Source of the DNA: Gemmatimonadota bacterium
GTDB taxonomy: Bacteria; Gemmatimonadota; Gemmatimonadetes; Longimicrobiales; Longimicrobiaceae
Direction: 5' to 3'
Length of the DNA stretch: 12,235 bases
Assembly: GCA_019348265.1 (NCBI GenBank)
Contig: JAHWJV010000058.1
Location: forward strand, 1 to 12,235
Shown in pieces: positions 1 through 6,771 of this stretch (its first letter is position 1; each line of letters opens with the position of its first letter). Position numbers and translations under genes: made by a program. The notes under the pieces are model-generated. The model saw nothing but the letters and a program-made list of their open reading frames with translations. It was not told the origin of the DNA and did no database searches.

Positions 1-140
1 GGCCCGATGAACGCCGCCACCCGCTTGCTGGGAACCTAGAGCGAGATCGCCTTCACGGCCTGCGCCTTCCCGTAGGAAACGGAAAGACTCTCTGTCTCCA
101 GCTCCGGAGCCGATTGTGGTGCATGCGTGAGAACCGGCAT
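1..140 (-). pseudogene. pstB: PstB phosphate ABC transporter ATPase, 5' end only, with in-frame amber stop
   Basis: This is the first 140 bases of a gene running off the left edge. It starts with ATG at 138-140, three bases after the pstA stop. The reading frame gives the usual PstB amino-terminal strand (LETESLSVSYGKAQAVKAIS), and after the stop it continues VPSKRVAAFIGP, which leads into the Walker A loop of PstB (normally FIGPSGCGKST). Codon 35 is TAG (plus-strand bases 36-38), exactly where relatives usually carry Asp or Glu; GAG to TAG is one base change. Both flanks stay in the same frame, so this is a substitution and not a frameshift. PstB hydrolyses ATP to drive phosphate uptake through PstC/PstA. 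The gene may be a real nonsense mutant, may restart downstream (for example GTG at codon 41), or may contain a sequencing error near a contig edge. The identity is firm; the pseudogene status is not. Confidence 0.72.
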
Positions 141-143
141 GGA

Positions 144-1025
144 TTAACGCGGTGTCGTGTAGCGGTTGCGAAGGAGCACGGCGACGAGGTTGAACGCCAT
201 GAGGACCACTACCAGCACCAGGATCCCGGCGGCTGCCAGGCGGTGGAACTCCACCTGCGGGCGTGAGATCCAGCCGAAGATCTGGATGGGTAGCACGGTG
301 AACTCGTCGAGCGGCCCATCGGGAGCGAAAGGCACGTACGCGAGCGCGCCGATCATGATCAGTGGAGCCGTCTCTCCGATCGCTCTCGAGAGGGCGAGAA
401 TCGTTCCGGTGAGGACCCCCGGCAGGGCGACCGGAAACACCTGCCGCTGAACCGTCTGCCACCGGGTGGCGCCGAGCGCGTAGGCGCCGAGCCGGATGGA
501 GTTCGGAACCGCGCGGATCGCCTCCTGCGCCGAGATGATGATCACAGGCAGGATGAGGAGCGTGAGGGTGAGCGCGCCGGCCAGAACGCTGCGCTCCAGC
601 GCCAGAGCGCGGACGAAGACCGCGAGGCCGAGGATCCCGTACACGATGGACGGCACGGCGGCCAGGTTCGCGATGTTCATCTGCACGAACTGCGTCCAGG
701 CGTTCCGCGGGGCATACTCCTCGAGCCAGATGGCGGTGGCGACGCCAAGCGGGAAGCTGAACAGGGTGGTGAAGCCGAGGACCCAGAGCGATCCGAGCAA
801 CGCCGCTTTGATCCCGGCTCGCGCGGCGAAGCGCGAGGGGAACGACGTCAGGAAATCCCACGACAGCGACCCCGCACCATCACGCGTGACATCCACCAGC
901 AGGATGACCAGGGCGATGATGCCCACGGCAGCGGCCGCGAAAAACAACGCGGACGAAACGCTAGCAACCCGGGCCCGGGTCTTTCGCCTCCTGGCGAACG
1001 CGTCCACCGTCGCCGGTTGGCTCAT
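144..1025 (-). CDS. pstA: Phosphate ABC transporter permease PstA
   Basis: This 293-residue inner-membrane protein is one of the two channel subunits of the high-affinity phosphate importer. An amino-terminal cytoplasmic stretch rich in Arg/Lys is followed by a first membrane segment (about residues 22-46) and further hydrophobic segments to the end, matching the six-helix PstA plan and its usual length of about 280-300. The conserved cytoplasmic coupling loop is visible as GAYALGATRWQTV followed by SRAIGETAPL, the EAA-type motif that contacts PstB; IGETAPL is typical of PstA. Its ATG overlaps the pstC TGA by four bases (ATGA at 1022-1025), so translation is very likely coupled, and pstB starts three bases after its stop. 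It belongs to the pstSCAB operon driven from the Pho-box region upstream of pstS. Confidence 0.96.
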   Translation of the reverse strand: MSQPATVDAFARRRKTRARVASVSSALFFAAAAVGIIALVILLVDVTRDGAGSLSWDFLTSFPSRFAARAGIKAALLGSLWVLGFTTLFSFPLGVATAIWLEEYAPRNAWTQFVQMNIANLAAVPSIVYGILGLAVFVRALALERSVLAGALTLTLLILPVIIISAQEAIRAVPNSIRLGAYALGATRWQTVQRQVFPVALPGVLTGTILALSRAIGETAPLIMIGALAYVPFAPDGPLDEFTVLPIQIFGWISRPQVEFHRLAAAGILVLVVVLMAFNLVAVLLRNRYTTPR

Positions 1026-2152
1026 TCGTAAACCTCCCGGAACCGCCGCAGGATCAGGATGCTCATGATGTTCATGAACAGCGTGATAGCGAAGAGCGTA
1101 AGCCCGACCGCGAAGATCGTCCGATACTCGACGCTCCCGAAGACGACCTCGCCCATGCTGACCTGAACCATATACGCGGTCATGGTCTGCACGCTCTCCA
1201 GCGGGTTGACGGTGAGGTTCGGAGTGGACCCTGCCGCGATCGTCACGATCATCGTCTCACCGATGGCTCGGGAGATCGCGAGGATGAACGACGCGACGAT
1301 TCCGGACAGCGCGGACGGCACGACGGTTCGCAGGGAGACCTCCAGCTTGGTCGCCCCGAGCGCGTATGCGCCCTCGCGGATGGACCTGGGCACCGCGCTG
1401 AGTGCGTCCTCGGAGAGGGAAGCCACCACCGGAATGATCATGATCCCCATCACGAGGCTGGCGCTGAGCGCGTTGAACACGCTCATGCCCGGCCATATTC
1501 CCTGGAGCAGCGGAGTCACGAAGGTAAGCGCGAAGTAGCCGTAGACCACGGTCGGCACCCCGGCCAGAATCTCCAGCGCCGGCTTGACGATTCGCCGAAC
1601 GCCGCGCGACGCGTATTCGCTCAGGTATATGGCGCTGGCCAGCCCGATAGGGAGCGCGACCAGCGCGGCGATCACCGTTACCAGGAGCGAGCCCACGAGC
1701 AGCGGAAGAACCCCGAAGTGCTGCGGTTGGAAGAGCGGCGCCCACTGCGTCCCCGTCAGGAAAGTGACCGGGGAGACCTCCTCGAAGAATCCTGCGGCCT
1801 CCACGATGAGAACCGCGACGATGCCGAAGGTGGTGAGGACCGAAACCACGCTGGCCAGGAAGAGGACGCCACCGATCGCGCGCTCCTGGAGGTTGCGGCC
1901 GAAGGGCGTGCGGAGATCGAGCGGCGGGTGAACGGTCTGACTCGTCGCCGGCTCGGAGCCACCGAGCACGGCGATGCCCGAGGCCGGCGACTGGGGGAGC
2001 CCAACCGCCGGCGCGCGGACCGCATCCGCGGTCGGATCGATCAACACCCCGGCGGGCTGCTCCGATGCGGGGCCGCCGGGGTCATCGGATTCGGGGGCGA
2101 GGATCTCCTCCGCCCTCCGAACCTCTTCGTCACGGCGCGGGGCTCGTGCCAT
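1022..2152 (-). CDS. pstC: Phosphate ABC transporter permease PstC
   Basis: This is the second channel subunit of the phosphate importer, 376 residues with the start chosen. The membrane domain starts near residue 93 (GGVLFLASVVSVLTTFGIV) and has about six hydrophobic segments. The coupling loop reads GAYALGATKLEVS, then SRAIGETMIV, the PstC version of the EAA motif. Before the first helix there are about 90 residues rich in Pro, Ala and charged amino acids. Most PstC proteins are about 300-320 long, so this is either a real cytoplasmic extension or the start lies further in, for example GTG at 2045-2047 (codon 36). The ATG at 2152 overlaps the pstS 3' end by 23 bases and has only a weak ribosome site (GGAG about 19 bases upstream). 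The stop overlaps the pstA start. Confidence 0.94.
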   Translation of the reverse strand: MARAPRRDEEVRRAEEILAPESDDPGGPASEQPAGVLIDPTADAVRAPAVGLPQSPASGIAVLGGSEPATSQTVHPPLDLRTPFGRNLQERAIGGVLFLASVVSVLTTFGIVAVLIVEAAGFFEEVSPVTFLTGTQWAPLFQPQHFGVLPLLVGSLLVTVIAALVALPIGLASAIYLSEYASRGVRRIVKPALEILAGVPTVVYGYFALTFVTPLLQGIWPGMSVFNALSASLVMGIMIIPVVASLSEDALSAVPRSIREGAYALGATKLEVSLRTVVPSALSGIVASFILAISRAIGETMIVTIAAGSTPNLTVNPLESVQTMTAYMVQVSMGEVVFGSVEYRTIFAVGLTLFAITLFMNIMSILILRRFREVYE

Positions 2153-3092
2153 TCGCTGCCTGTGCCAGGGTCTCCCGCGAAGCCTGGTATCCCTGCGCGC
2201 TCAACGGCACGTAGCCGACCTCCGGGACGAGCTCCGGCGCGCTCTCCAGATAGAACTCGACGAATCGACGGAACTCCGGGCGCTGCAGCGAGCTCTTCTT
2301 CACGTAGATGAACAGCGGGTGCGACAGCGGGGCATACGTCGCGTTCTCGATCGTCTGCGGCGACGGAGCGATGCAGCCCTTGCCACCGTCCACGGGCAAC
2401 GCCCGCAGCTTGTCCTTGTTCTGCGCGAAGTAGGCGTAGCCGAAGTAGCCCAGCGAGTTCGGGTCGCCGGCCACGCCCTGCACCAGCACGTTGTCATCCT
2501 CGCTCGCGGTGTAGTCCGAGCGGCTTGCGTCCTCCTCGCCCATGACCGTCGCGGTGAAGTAGTCGAACGTCCCGGAATTCGTACCGGGGCCGTACAGCTT
2601 GATCGGCTGATTCGGCCAGTCGGGGCGCACGTCGGACCAGCGCTGCACCGTGCTGCCCGGCTCCCAGATCTTCTTCAGCTCCGCAACCGTGATGCACTGC
2701 GCGAAGGTGTTCGCGGGGTTGACGACGATCGCCTGCCCATCGACGCCAACCGAGACCTCGATCGGCTCGACGCCCGCCTGTCGGCACTGAGCGACCTCTT
2801 CCTGTTTGATCGGCCTGGATGCGTTGCTGATGTCCGTCTCGCCCTGGCAGAAGCGCTTGAATCCACCGCCGGTTCCCGACATGGCGACGGTGACCCGCAC
2901 GTCGCCGCCGGTCTCGGCCATGAACTCTTCGGCGACGGCTTCCGTCACGGGAAAGACCGTGCTGGACCCGTCCGCGCTGATCGACCCGCTAAGCGCGCCA
3001 GCTCCCCCCTCCCCCGCCCCGTCGCCGCCGCCGCAACCAGCAAGGGAGAGCCCTGCCAAACAGCCCAACCCGGTCATCAGGTAACGTTTCAT
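2130..3092 (-). CDS. pstS: PstS phosphate-binding lipoprotein
   Basis: This periplasmic (lipid-anchored) phosphate receptor delivers phosphate to PstC/PstA. It has 320 residues from ATG at 3090-3092. The open frame extends further upstream, but this start gives a proper lipoprotein signal: MKRYLMTG, a hydrophobic core and the lipobox LAGC with the lipidated Cys at residue 20, then a Gly-rich linker. GGAG lies 11 bases before the ATG. The mature protein shows the phosphate-loop DGSSTVFPVTEAVAEEF, the family signature SGTGGGFKRFCQGETDIS followed by NASRPI, and GTNSGTFDYFT, all typical of PstS. It is the first gene of pstSCAB. The upstream stretch 3093-3386 carries the candidate Pho boxes and no gene. 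Confidence 0.96.
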   Translation of the reverse strand: MKRYLMTGLGCLAGLSLAGCGGGDGAGEGGAGALSGSISADGSSTVFPVTEAVAEEFMAETGGDVRVTVAMSGTGGGFKRFCQGETDISNASRPIKQEEVAQCRQAGVEPIEVSVGVDGQAIVVNPANTFAQCITVAELKKIWEPGSTVQRWSDVRPDWPNQPIKLYGPGTNSGTFDYFTATVMGEEDASRSDYTASEDDNVLVQGVAGDPNSLGYFGYAYFAQNKDKLRALPVDGGKGCIAPSPQTIENATYAPLSHPLFIYVKKSSLQRPEFRRFVEFYLESAPELVPEVGYVPLSAQGYQASRETLAQAANGTSPAP

Positions 3093-3144
3093 CCGCTTGT
3101 CTACTCCGAGAAGTGTGGTTCCATCTCCGATGGCAACTCCCCAA

Positions 3145-3197
3145 CCTATCGGGCATTCGTCACGAGCGTGTAACGGGAGAGCGACGCCGTATGTAAC
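3145..3197 (-). promoter_or_regulatory. Candidate PhoB-controlled promoter of pstSCAB (four 11-base direct-repeat half-sites)
   Basis: Read on the minus strand there are four similar half-sites in tandem: GTTAC (3193-3197), GTCGC (3181-3185), GTTAC (3170-3174) and GTGAC (3159-3163), with centres 12, 11 and 11 bases apart. PhoB binds as head-to-tail dimers to direct repeats with 11-base period (the E. coli box is two CTGTCA-like repeats), so the geometry fits. Eight bases past the last half-site is a possible -10, GATAGG (3145-3150), placing the repeats where PhoB replaces a -35. The same GTTAC repeat occurs before the porin gene. The rest of the spacer (3198-3386) shows nothing I can identify. 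Confidence 0.55.
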
Positions 3198-3386
3198 GGG
3201 TGCCCCCGAGCTCGACCCGCAGATTCCGATTCGACCTGATTCCCGATGCGGTCGACGGTCGTGCAGCAACCAGTATGGGGCCCTCGCCGGAGCGTCAGTT
3301 CCGCGTTTGGGTGCCCTCACCGCAAGACGGCAGCCAGGTAATCGACCATTCTCGCGCCCAAAAAGCTTCGAGATGTAGTCGTCCGC

Positions 3387-3716
3387 TCACCGCCGTGTGC
3401 TGCCGCGAAGGGCTGGGGCCGAACTGCGCTGATCGAAGTCGAGATACCCACGGGCCCCCGCCCAGTGGTTCAGATTGCGAACGGCGGCGCCGAGGTCGTC
3501 GCGGGCTGCTGCGTCCAGGCCGAGGTCGGTTGCGCACCGATCCGCCAGGGCGTTCTCCCCGGCCTCCATATCCGCCGCAAGACCTCGCGAATGCGAATCC
3601 GCCCACCGCACGAGCAGACTCAGAGACTCCCCCTCGCGACGCCTCTTCCAGGGTCGAGTACGAACGATCACCCTGAGGTATTCATCGACCAGCGCCTCGA
3701 GCGATTCCACCGTCAC
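3387..3716 (-). CDS. Small uncharacterised protein translationally coupled to phoX
   Basis: This 109-residue open frame begins with GTG at 3714-3716, and that GTG shares bases with the phoX TGA (GTGA, four-base overlap), which is the normal arrangement for coupled genes. Codons have strong G/C in third position like the neighbours, supporting real coding. The protein is highly charged and soluble, with no signal or membrane segment: VTVESLEALVDEYLRVIVRT at the start, basic KRRREGE near residues 25-31, then several predicted helices ending NLNHWAGARGYLDFD. The beginning (LVDEYL followed by a basic run and LLVRWADS) vaguely recalls the amino-terminal DNA-binding part of tyrosine recombinases, but no catalytic domain follows, so I would not name it. 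It sits between phoX and pstS and is probably expressed under phosphate limitation. Confidence 0.6.
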   Translation of the reverse strand: MTVESLEALVDEYLRVIVRTRPWKRRREGESLSLLVRWADSHSRGLAADMEAGENALADRCATDLGLDAAARDDLGAAVRNLNHWAGARGYLDFDQRSSAPALRGSTRR

Positions 3717-5443
3717 CAACCGTGGAACGTTCGACCCGGGGCCCACCCAGGCAAACCGGTGATGGCGACGACCGCCGGCCGGGGGATCGAGAGCCCGTCC
3801 TGCTGCGGCCAGTGGCTGCTCAACTCGGTCAGGCTCTCCGACTCCTCGCCCGGATGTTGAACGGAGAGGAAGAGCGTCTTCCCATCGGGTGTCCAGCAGG
3901 GGCCCGTCAGCTCGCAATCGACCGGACCGGAAGCGAAGTGAACGGCCTTGCCAGCGTCGGACCCTTCGGTGGCGAAGAAGAACATCGAGTTGTTCCCCTG
4001 GAACCCGTAGATGCTCTGCGGATCCCCCGCCGCGCTCGAGGTGACGTCGGTAACCATCCACAGATTGCCGTAAGGGTCGAAAAGCAGGTTGTCAGGCGAT
4101 GAGAAGCCACTCTGAGGACCCCCGACCGCAAAGAAGTCCCACTGGAACGCGAGCGCGTCGGCGGCATTGGCTTCCTCCATCAGGCGGACGATCTGCCCAT
4201 GAAAGTTGCCGTGGAGATTGTTGTTGGTGAGCGCGATGTAAGCGTGCCCGGTCAGCGGGTGAATCTCGATGTCTTCGGGCCGGTCCACGGGTGTACCGCC
4301 GAGCAAGAGCGCTGCGGCGCGCGGGTCGAGGAGCACGTCCGCCTGACCTCCGAACAGGCGTGATCCATCAGGCCGCGTAGCGTCGCGGAGCCGCGGCTCG
4401 GACGCGTAATCCAGCAGAACCCAGCGTCCAGTTCCGAAGTCGGCGGCATATAGCTTTCCGGTCTCGAGAACTTGCAGGTTCGCGGCGGGCGCGCCCGGAT
4501 CGTACGCCCGCTCACTGATGAATTTGTATACGCACGAGTCACGCTTGTCATCCCCCATATAGGCCACGACGAGGCCATTGGGGGCCAGCCGTATCGCCAC
4601 GTTCTCGTGACGGAGCCGGCCCATCGCGGTTCGCTTCAGTGGAGTGAACGATGGATCGAACGGGTCCACCTCCACCACCCAGCCGTGATGCTCCCTGGTG
4701 TACTCGCTCCAACCGAGCCCGAACCCACCAGGAGTGACCGGGTCCCCATACTCGTCCACGTTCTCCTCGCACGAGAGCACCGTTCCCCACGGGGTGACAC
4801 CGCCGGAGCAGTTGCCGACCGTGCCGATCACTTGAATGGCGCCCCCCACGCCCGGCGATCCCGCTACAGGCCCGGTGAGCCTGCAGGGTGTCGAGCCCGT
4901 AATCCGGCGGTTCCGCGAGTCAGCCGCATAACGCCAGCGTCCATCCTGCCCACGCTGCACCCGCATCACGGTTCCTCCGACCGCCATCCGTTCCGCGGCG
5001 ATGTCGCCAGGCGTTTTAGGCCTCCCCTCCCGGTAACCGTACGCGAGCATCGAGTTTACGTACTCGTGATTGACCCAGAGGAGTCCGTCCTGCGAAGACC
5101 GCCCGCCATCGGGAACGTCTATGGGGAAGAATGCCGTGAAATCCGCGTTGTAGCCGAAGGGTTGGCCTGGGGCGACATCGTCTCCATACGCCCGCAGGAG
5201 ATCGTACCGGTAGCCGGCCGGCAGGACGAGCTCGTCCCGGGTCGTGGGGCGAATCGGTCGGAAAGGGGCGCGATTTTGGATGGCCGTCCCAGCCGGTCGG
5301 GCAGGTTCGGACGCACCGGCACGCCGCAGCTCCAGAGGAAGCAGTGTGGCAACACCGGCCGCGGCCGCGCCGCGCAACGCGCCACGCCGCGTGACCCGCG
5401 CCGAGAGGAGCCGGTGCCAGACGGCCTCGTGGTTGGAATCCAT
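3713..5443 (-). CDS. phoX: PhoX-family alkaline phosphatase, Tat-exported
   Basis: This 576-residue protein is of the PhoX type (DUF839), a calcium- and iron-dependent phosphatase that frees phosphate from organic esters outside the cytoplasm. Residues 17-38 form a twin-arginine signal: TRRGALRG (Arg19-Arg20), then an Ala-rich hydrophobic stretch, as expected for PhoX, which is exported folded. The family signature NCSGGVTPWGTVLSCEEN is at residues 211-228, including the Cys known to bind iron in PhoX, followed by DEYGDP; RHENVA at 278-283 and GDDKRDSCVYKF at 297-308 are further typical blocks. It is somewhat shorter than many PhoX proteins (about 600-700). The start has no clear ribosome site. 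A terminator separates it from the porin gene, so it needs its own promoter within 5444-5491, where I see only a loose CATAAG/CATAAC -10 and no GTTAC repeat. The stop overlaps the start of the next small gene. Confidence 0.92.
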   Translation of the reverse strand: MDSNHEAVWHRLLSARVTRRGALRGAAAAGVATLLPLELRRAGASEPARPAGTAIQNRAPFRPIRPTTRDELVLPAGYRYDLLRAYGDDVAPGQPFGYNADFTAFFPIDVPDGGRSSQDGLLWVNHEYVNSMLAYGYREGRPKTPGDIAAERMAVGGTVMRVQRGQDGRWRYAADSRNRRITGSTPCRLTGPVAGSPGVGGAIQVIGTVGNCSGGVTPWGTVLSCEENVDEYGDPVTPGGFGLGWSEYTREHHGWVVEVDPFDPSFTPLKRTAMGRLRHENVAIRLAPNGLVVAYMGDDKRDSCVYKFISERAYDPGAPAANLQVLETGKLYAADFGTGRWVLLDYASEPRLRDATRPDGSRLFGGQADVLLDPRAAALLLGGTPVDRPEDIEIHPLTGHAYIALTNNNLHGNFHGQIVRLMEEANAADALAFQWDFFAVGGPQSGFSSPDNLLFDPYGNLWMVTDVTSSAAGDPQSIYGFQGNNSMFFFATEGSDAGKAVHFASGPVDCELTGPCWTPDGKTLFLSVQHPGEESESLTELSSHWPQQDGLSIPRPAVVAITGLPGWAPGRTFHGW

Positions 5444-5491
5444 CAGCTTTGATTGGTTATGACTTATGAGCGATCAAGTAGATCCAGCAGG

Positions 5492-5538
5492 AAAAAGGCG
5501 ATCGCGGGGGCACAAACGCAAGCTCCCGCGCGATCGCC
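5492..5538 (-). terminator. Rho-independent terminator after the porin gene
   Basis: On the minus strand GGCGATCGCG (5529-5538) pairs perfectly with CGCGATCGCC (5497-5506), with an inner GGG/CCC extension and a loop of about 12 bases, followed immediately by TTTTT (5492-5496). It is 66 bases past the porin stop and 48 bases before the phoX start, so it ends the porin transcript. Confidence 0.88.
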
Positions 5539-5604
5539 GAACGTGGTAGCAGTCGAGCTACTCGTTGCCGCCAGGGGCACCGATTTCCACCTGCCGATGG
5601 CGGG

Positions 5605-6669
5605 TCAGAAGGCCATCTGAAACTGCGCCTTGAAGCTGCGGTGCGCGCCTCCTCCTCCAGCGGGGAGCCAGACATCATAGTTCGCCATCATCCGATTCAA
5701 GCCGCCGAAGTAGACGTTGACGCCGGGGGTGAGCAGGGTACCTCCGCGGTCCATGCCAGGAGCATCGATGCTGGAGAGGCTGGCGCGGACGAGCGGCTCG
5801 ACGGCTGAGATCGCGCTGCCGACCGTCCCCGTGCGATATGCGAGCCAGGCCTGACCGCCGAGGAAGTGGGAGTCGTCGAACCGGTCGTAATCTCCGAAGG
5901 CGAGCTCGCCGACGGCATGGAAGCCCGGGGCGTAGGTACCGATCTCCGCATCGACTTCGAACGCGTTGCCACGCTGGATGTCGAAGCGCCCGCCGGCAGC
6001 GGAATCGGCGTAGGCGCGGTTGCTCCAGGCCGCACCGAGCGTGACGCCGTCGAGCGGGCGCGCCGTTGCGCGGGCTACATACTGATACGTTGCATCGCTC
6101 CCCGTACGGCGATGCAGGGGGCCTGCGAATATCCCCGCCGCGTAGCTCAGGCCGAGCGGCGCGCCCGTCGGCGCGCCCATGACCTGTACACCGATGTCGC
6201 GATCGGCGTAGCCCAGGTCATGCACGATCTCATACTCGTCCTCCGCGTCCAATCCTCGGATGGCGAGTCCGCGCTCGATCGGTAGAATGCGCGTGGAGCT
6301 GGTCTGCTCGATGAGGCTGAAGGGGCGGTACGCCTTTCCTGAGAGGAGCTGGAAGCCCGGGGAAAGGTCCAGCTTCAGGTACGCGTCCTTCACTGAGACG
6401 CGATCGCCGGCAAAGTCGGGGGCAACCTTCCCGCTCACCCAGCGGTTCGCGCGAACCGTGACCTCGAGCCGCACCCGGCGCAGGATCAGCTCGCTCGCGG
6501 GAACCCGCTCTGCAGTCGACGTGTTGAATTGCGTCTGCACGCGTCCGTTGAACTGGATCTCCGCGGCATTCACGCGCAGCACCGGCCCGGTCTGCGCGAA
6601 GGCGCCGGTCGCGCCGAGGCTTGCCGCAGCCATCGCGAAACACACCCGCACCACACTGATACGTATCAT
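5605..6669 (-). CDS. Outer-membrane porin, OprO/OprP-like phosphate or polyphosphate-selective type
   Basis: This is a 354-residue outer-membrane beta-barrel protein. I start it at ATG 6667-6669 because MIRISVVRVCFAMAAASLGATGAFAQ is a standard Sec signal peptide with cleavage after AFAQ; the upstream in-frame residues are not signal-like. The mature part alternates hydrophobic and polar residues as in beta strands (for example EIQFNGRVQTQFN, ELILRRVRLEVTV), and the last residue is Phe in FQMAF, the barrel-assembly signature. The pattern of an early FNGRVQ strand, LRRVRLEV and an SVKDAYLKLDLS block resembles the OprO/OprP phosphate-porin family. Position between phoR and phoX and a Pho-box-like promoter directly upstream support a role in taking up phosphate. 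The exact substrate cannot be read from sequence. Confidence 0.85.
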   Translation of the reverse strand: MIRISVVRVCFAMAAASLGATGAFAQTGPVLRVNAAEIQFNGRVQTQFNTSTAERVPASELILRRVRLEVTVRANRWVSGKVAPDFAGDRVSVKDAYLKLDLSPGFQLLSGKAYRPFSLIEQTSSTRILPIERGLAIRGLDAEDEYEIVHDLGYADRDIGVQVMGAPTGAPLGLSYAAGIFAGPLHRRTGSDATYQYVARATARPLDGVTLGAAWSNRAYADSAAGGRFDIQRGNAFEVDAEIGTYAPGFHAVGELAFGDYDRFDDSHFLGGQAWLAYRTGTVGSAISAVEPLVRASLSSIDAPGMDRGGTLLTPGVNVYFGGLNRMMANYDVWLPAGGGGAHRSFKAQFQMAF

Positions 6670-6735
6670 CGAATCACTCTCGAAGGGGTTCCGACCACCG
6701 ACCGGCTGGAACCTGCTGGAGTCTGGCGAGCACGG

Positions 6736-6763
6736 AGTATCCAAACGGTAACGGAAGAGTAAC
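6736..6763 (-). promoter_or_regulatory. Candidate PhoB box and promoter of the porin gene
   Basis: Two identical GTTAC half-sites on the minus strand (6759-6763 and 6748-6752) are exactly 11 bases apart, the period of PhoB direct repeats; written out, CGTTACTCTTCCGTTACCG is a 7-4-7 arrangement. A -10-like GATACT (6736-6741) follows six bases later, which predicts a start near 6729 and a leader of about 60 bases. The box begins only eight bases beyond the phoR stop, so it sits in the phoR-porin junction. No conventional -35 is visible, as expected for an activator-dependent promoter. Confidence 0.6.
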
Positions 6764-6771
6764 GAGCGGGG

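Noticed and set aside
1974..3173. Plus-strand open frame of 399 codons over pstS
   Set aside because: It is the antisense shadow of pstS; the Arg/Leu-rich translation has no family features.
3093..3320. In-frame extension of pstS upstream of 3092
   Set aside because: It would bury the clear lipoprotein signal MKRYLMTG...LAGC inside the protein and cover the Pho boxes.
3284..3389. After the small gene's stop the same frame reads ADDYISKLFGRE, like a response-regulator ADDYISKPF block, and another frame ends MVDYLAAVLR
   Set aside because: Only about nine residues match, with no receiver-domain sequence before or after, and frames differ. It is too short to claim a relic.
3295..3606. 103-codon minus-strand frame overlapping the small gene after phoX
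   Set aside because: It is Arg/Gly/Pro-rich shadow sequence in another frame; the GTGA-coupled frame has far better codon use and placement.
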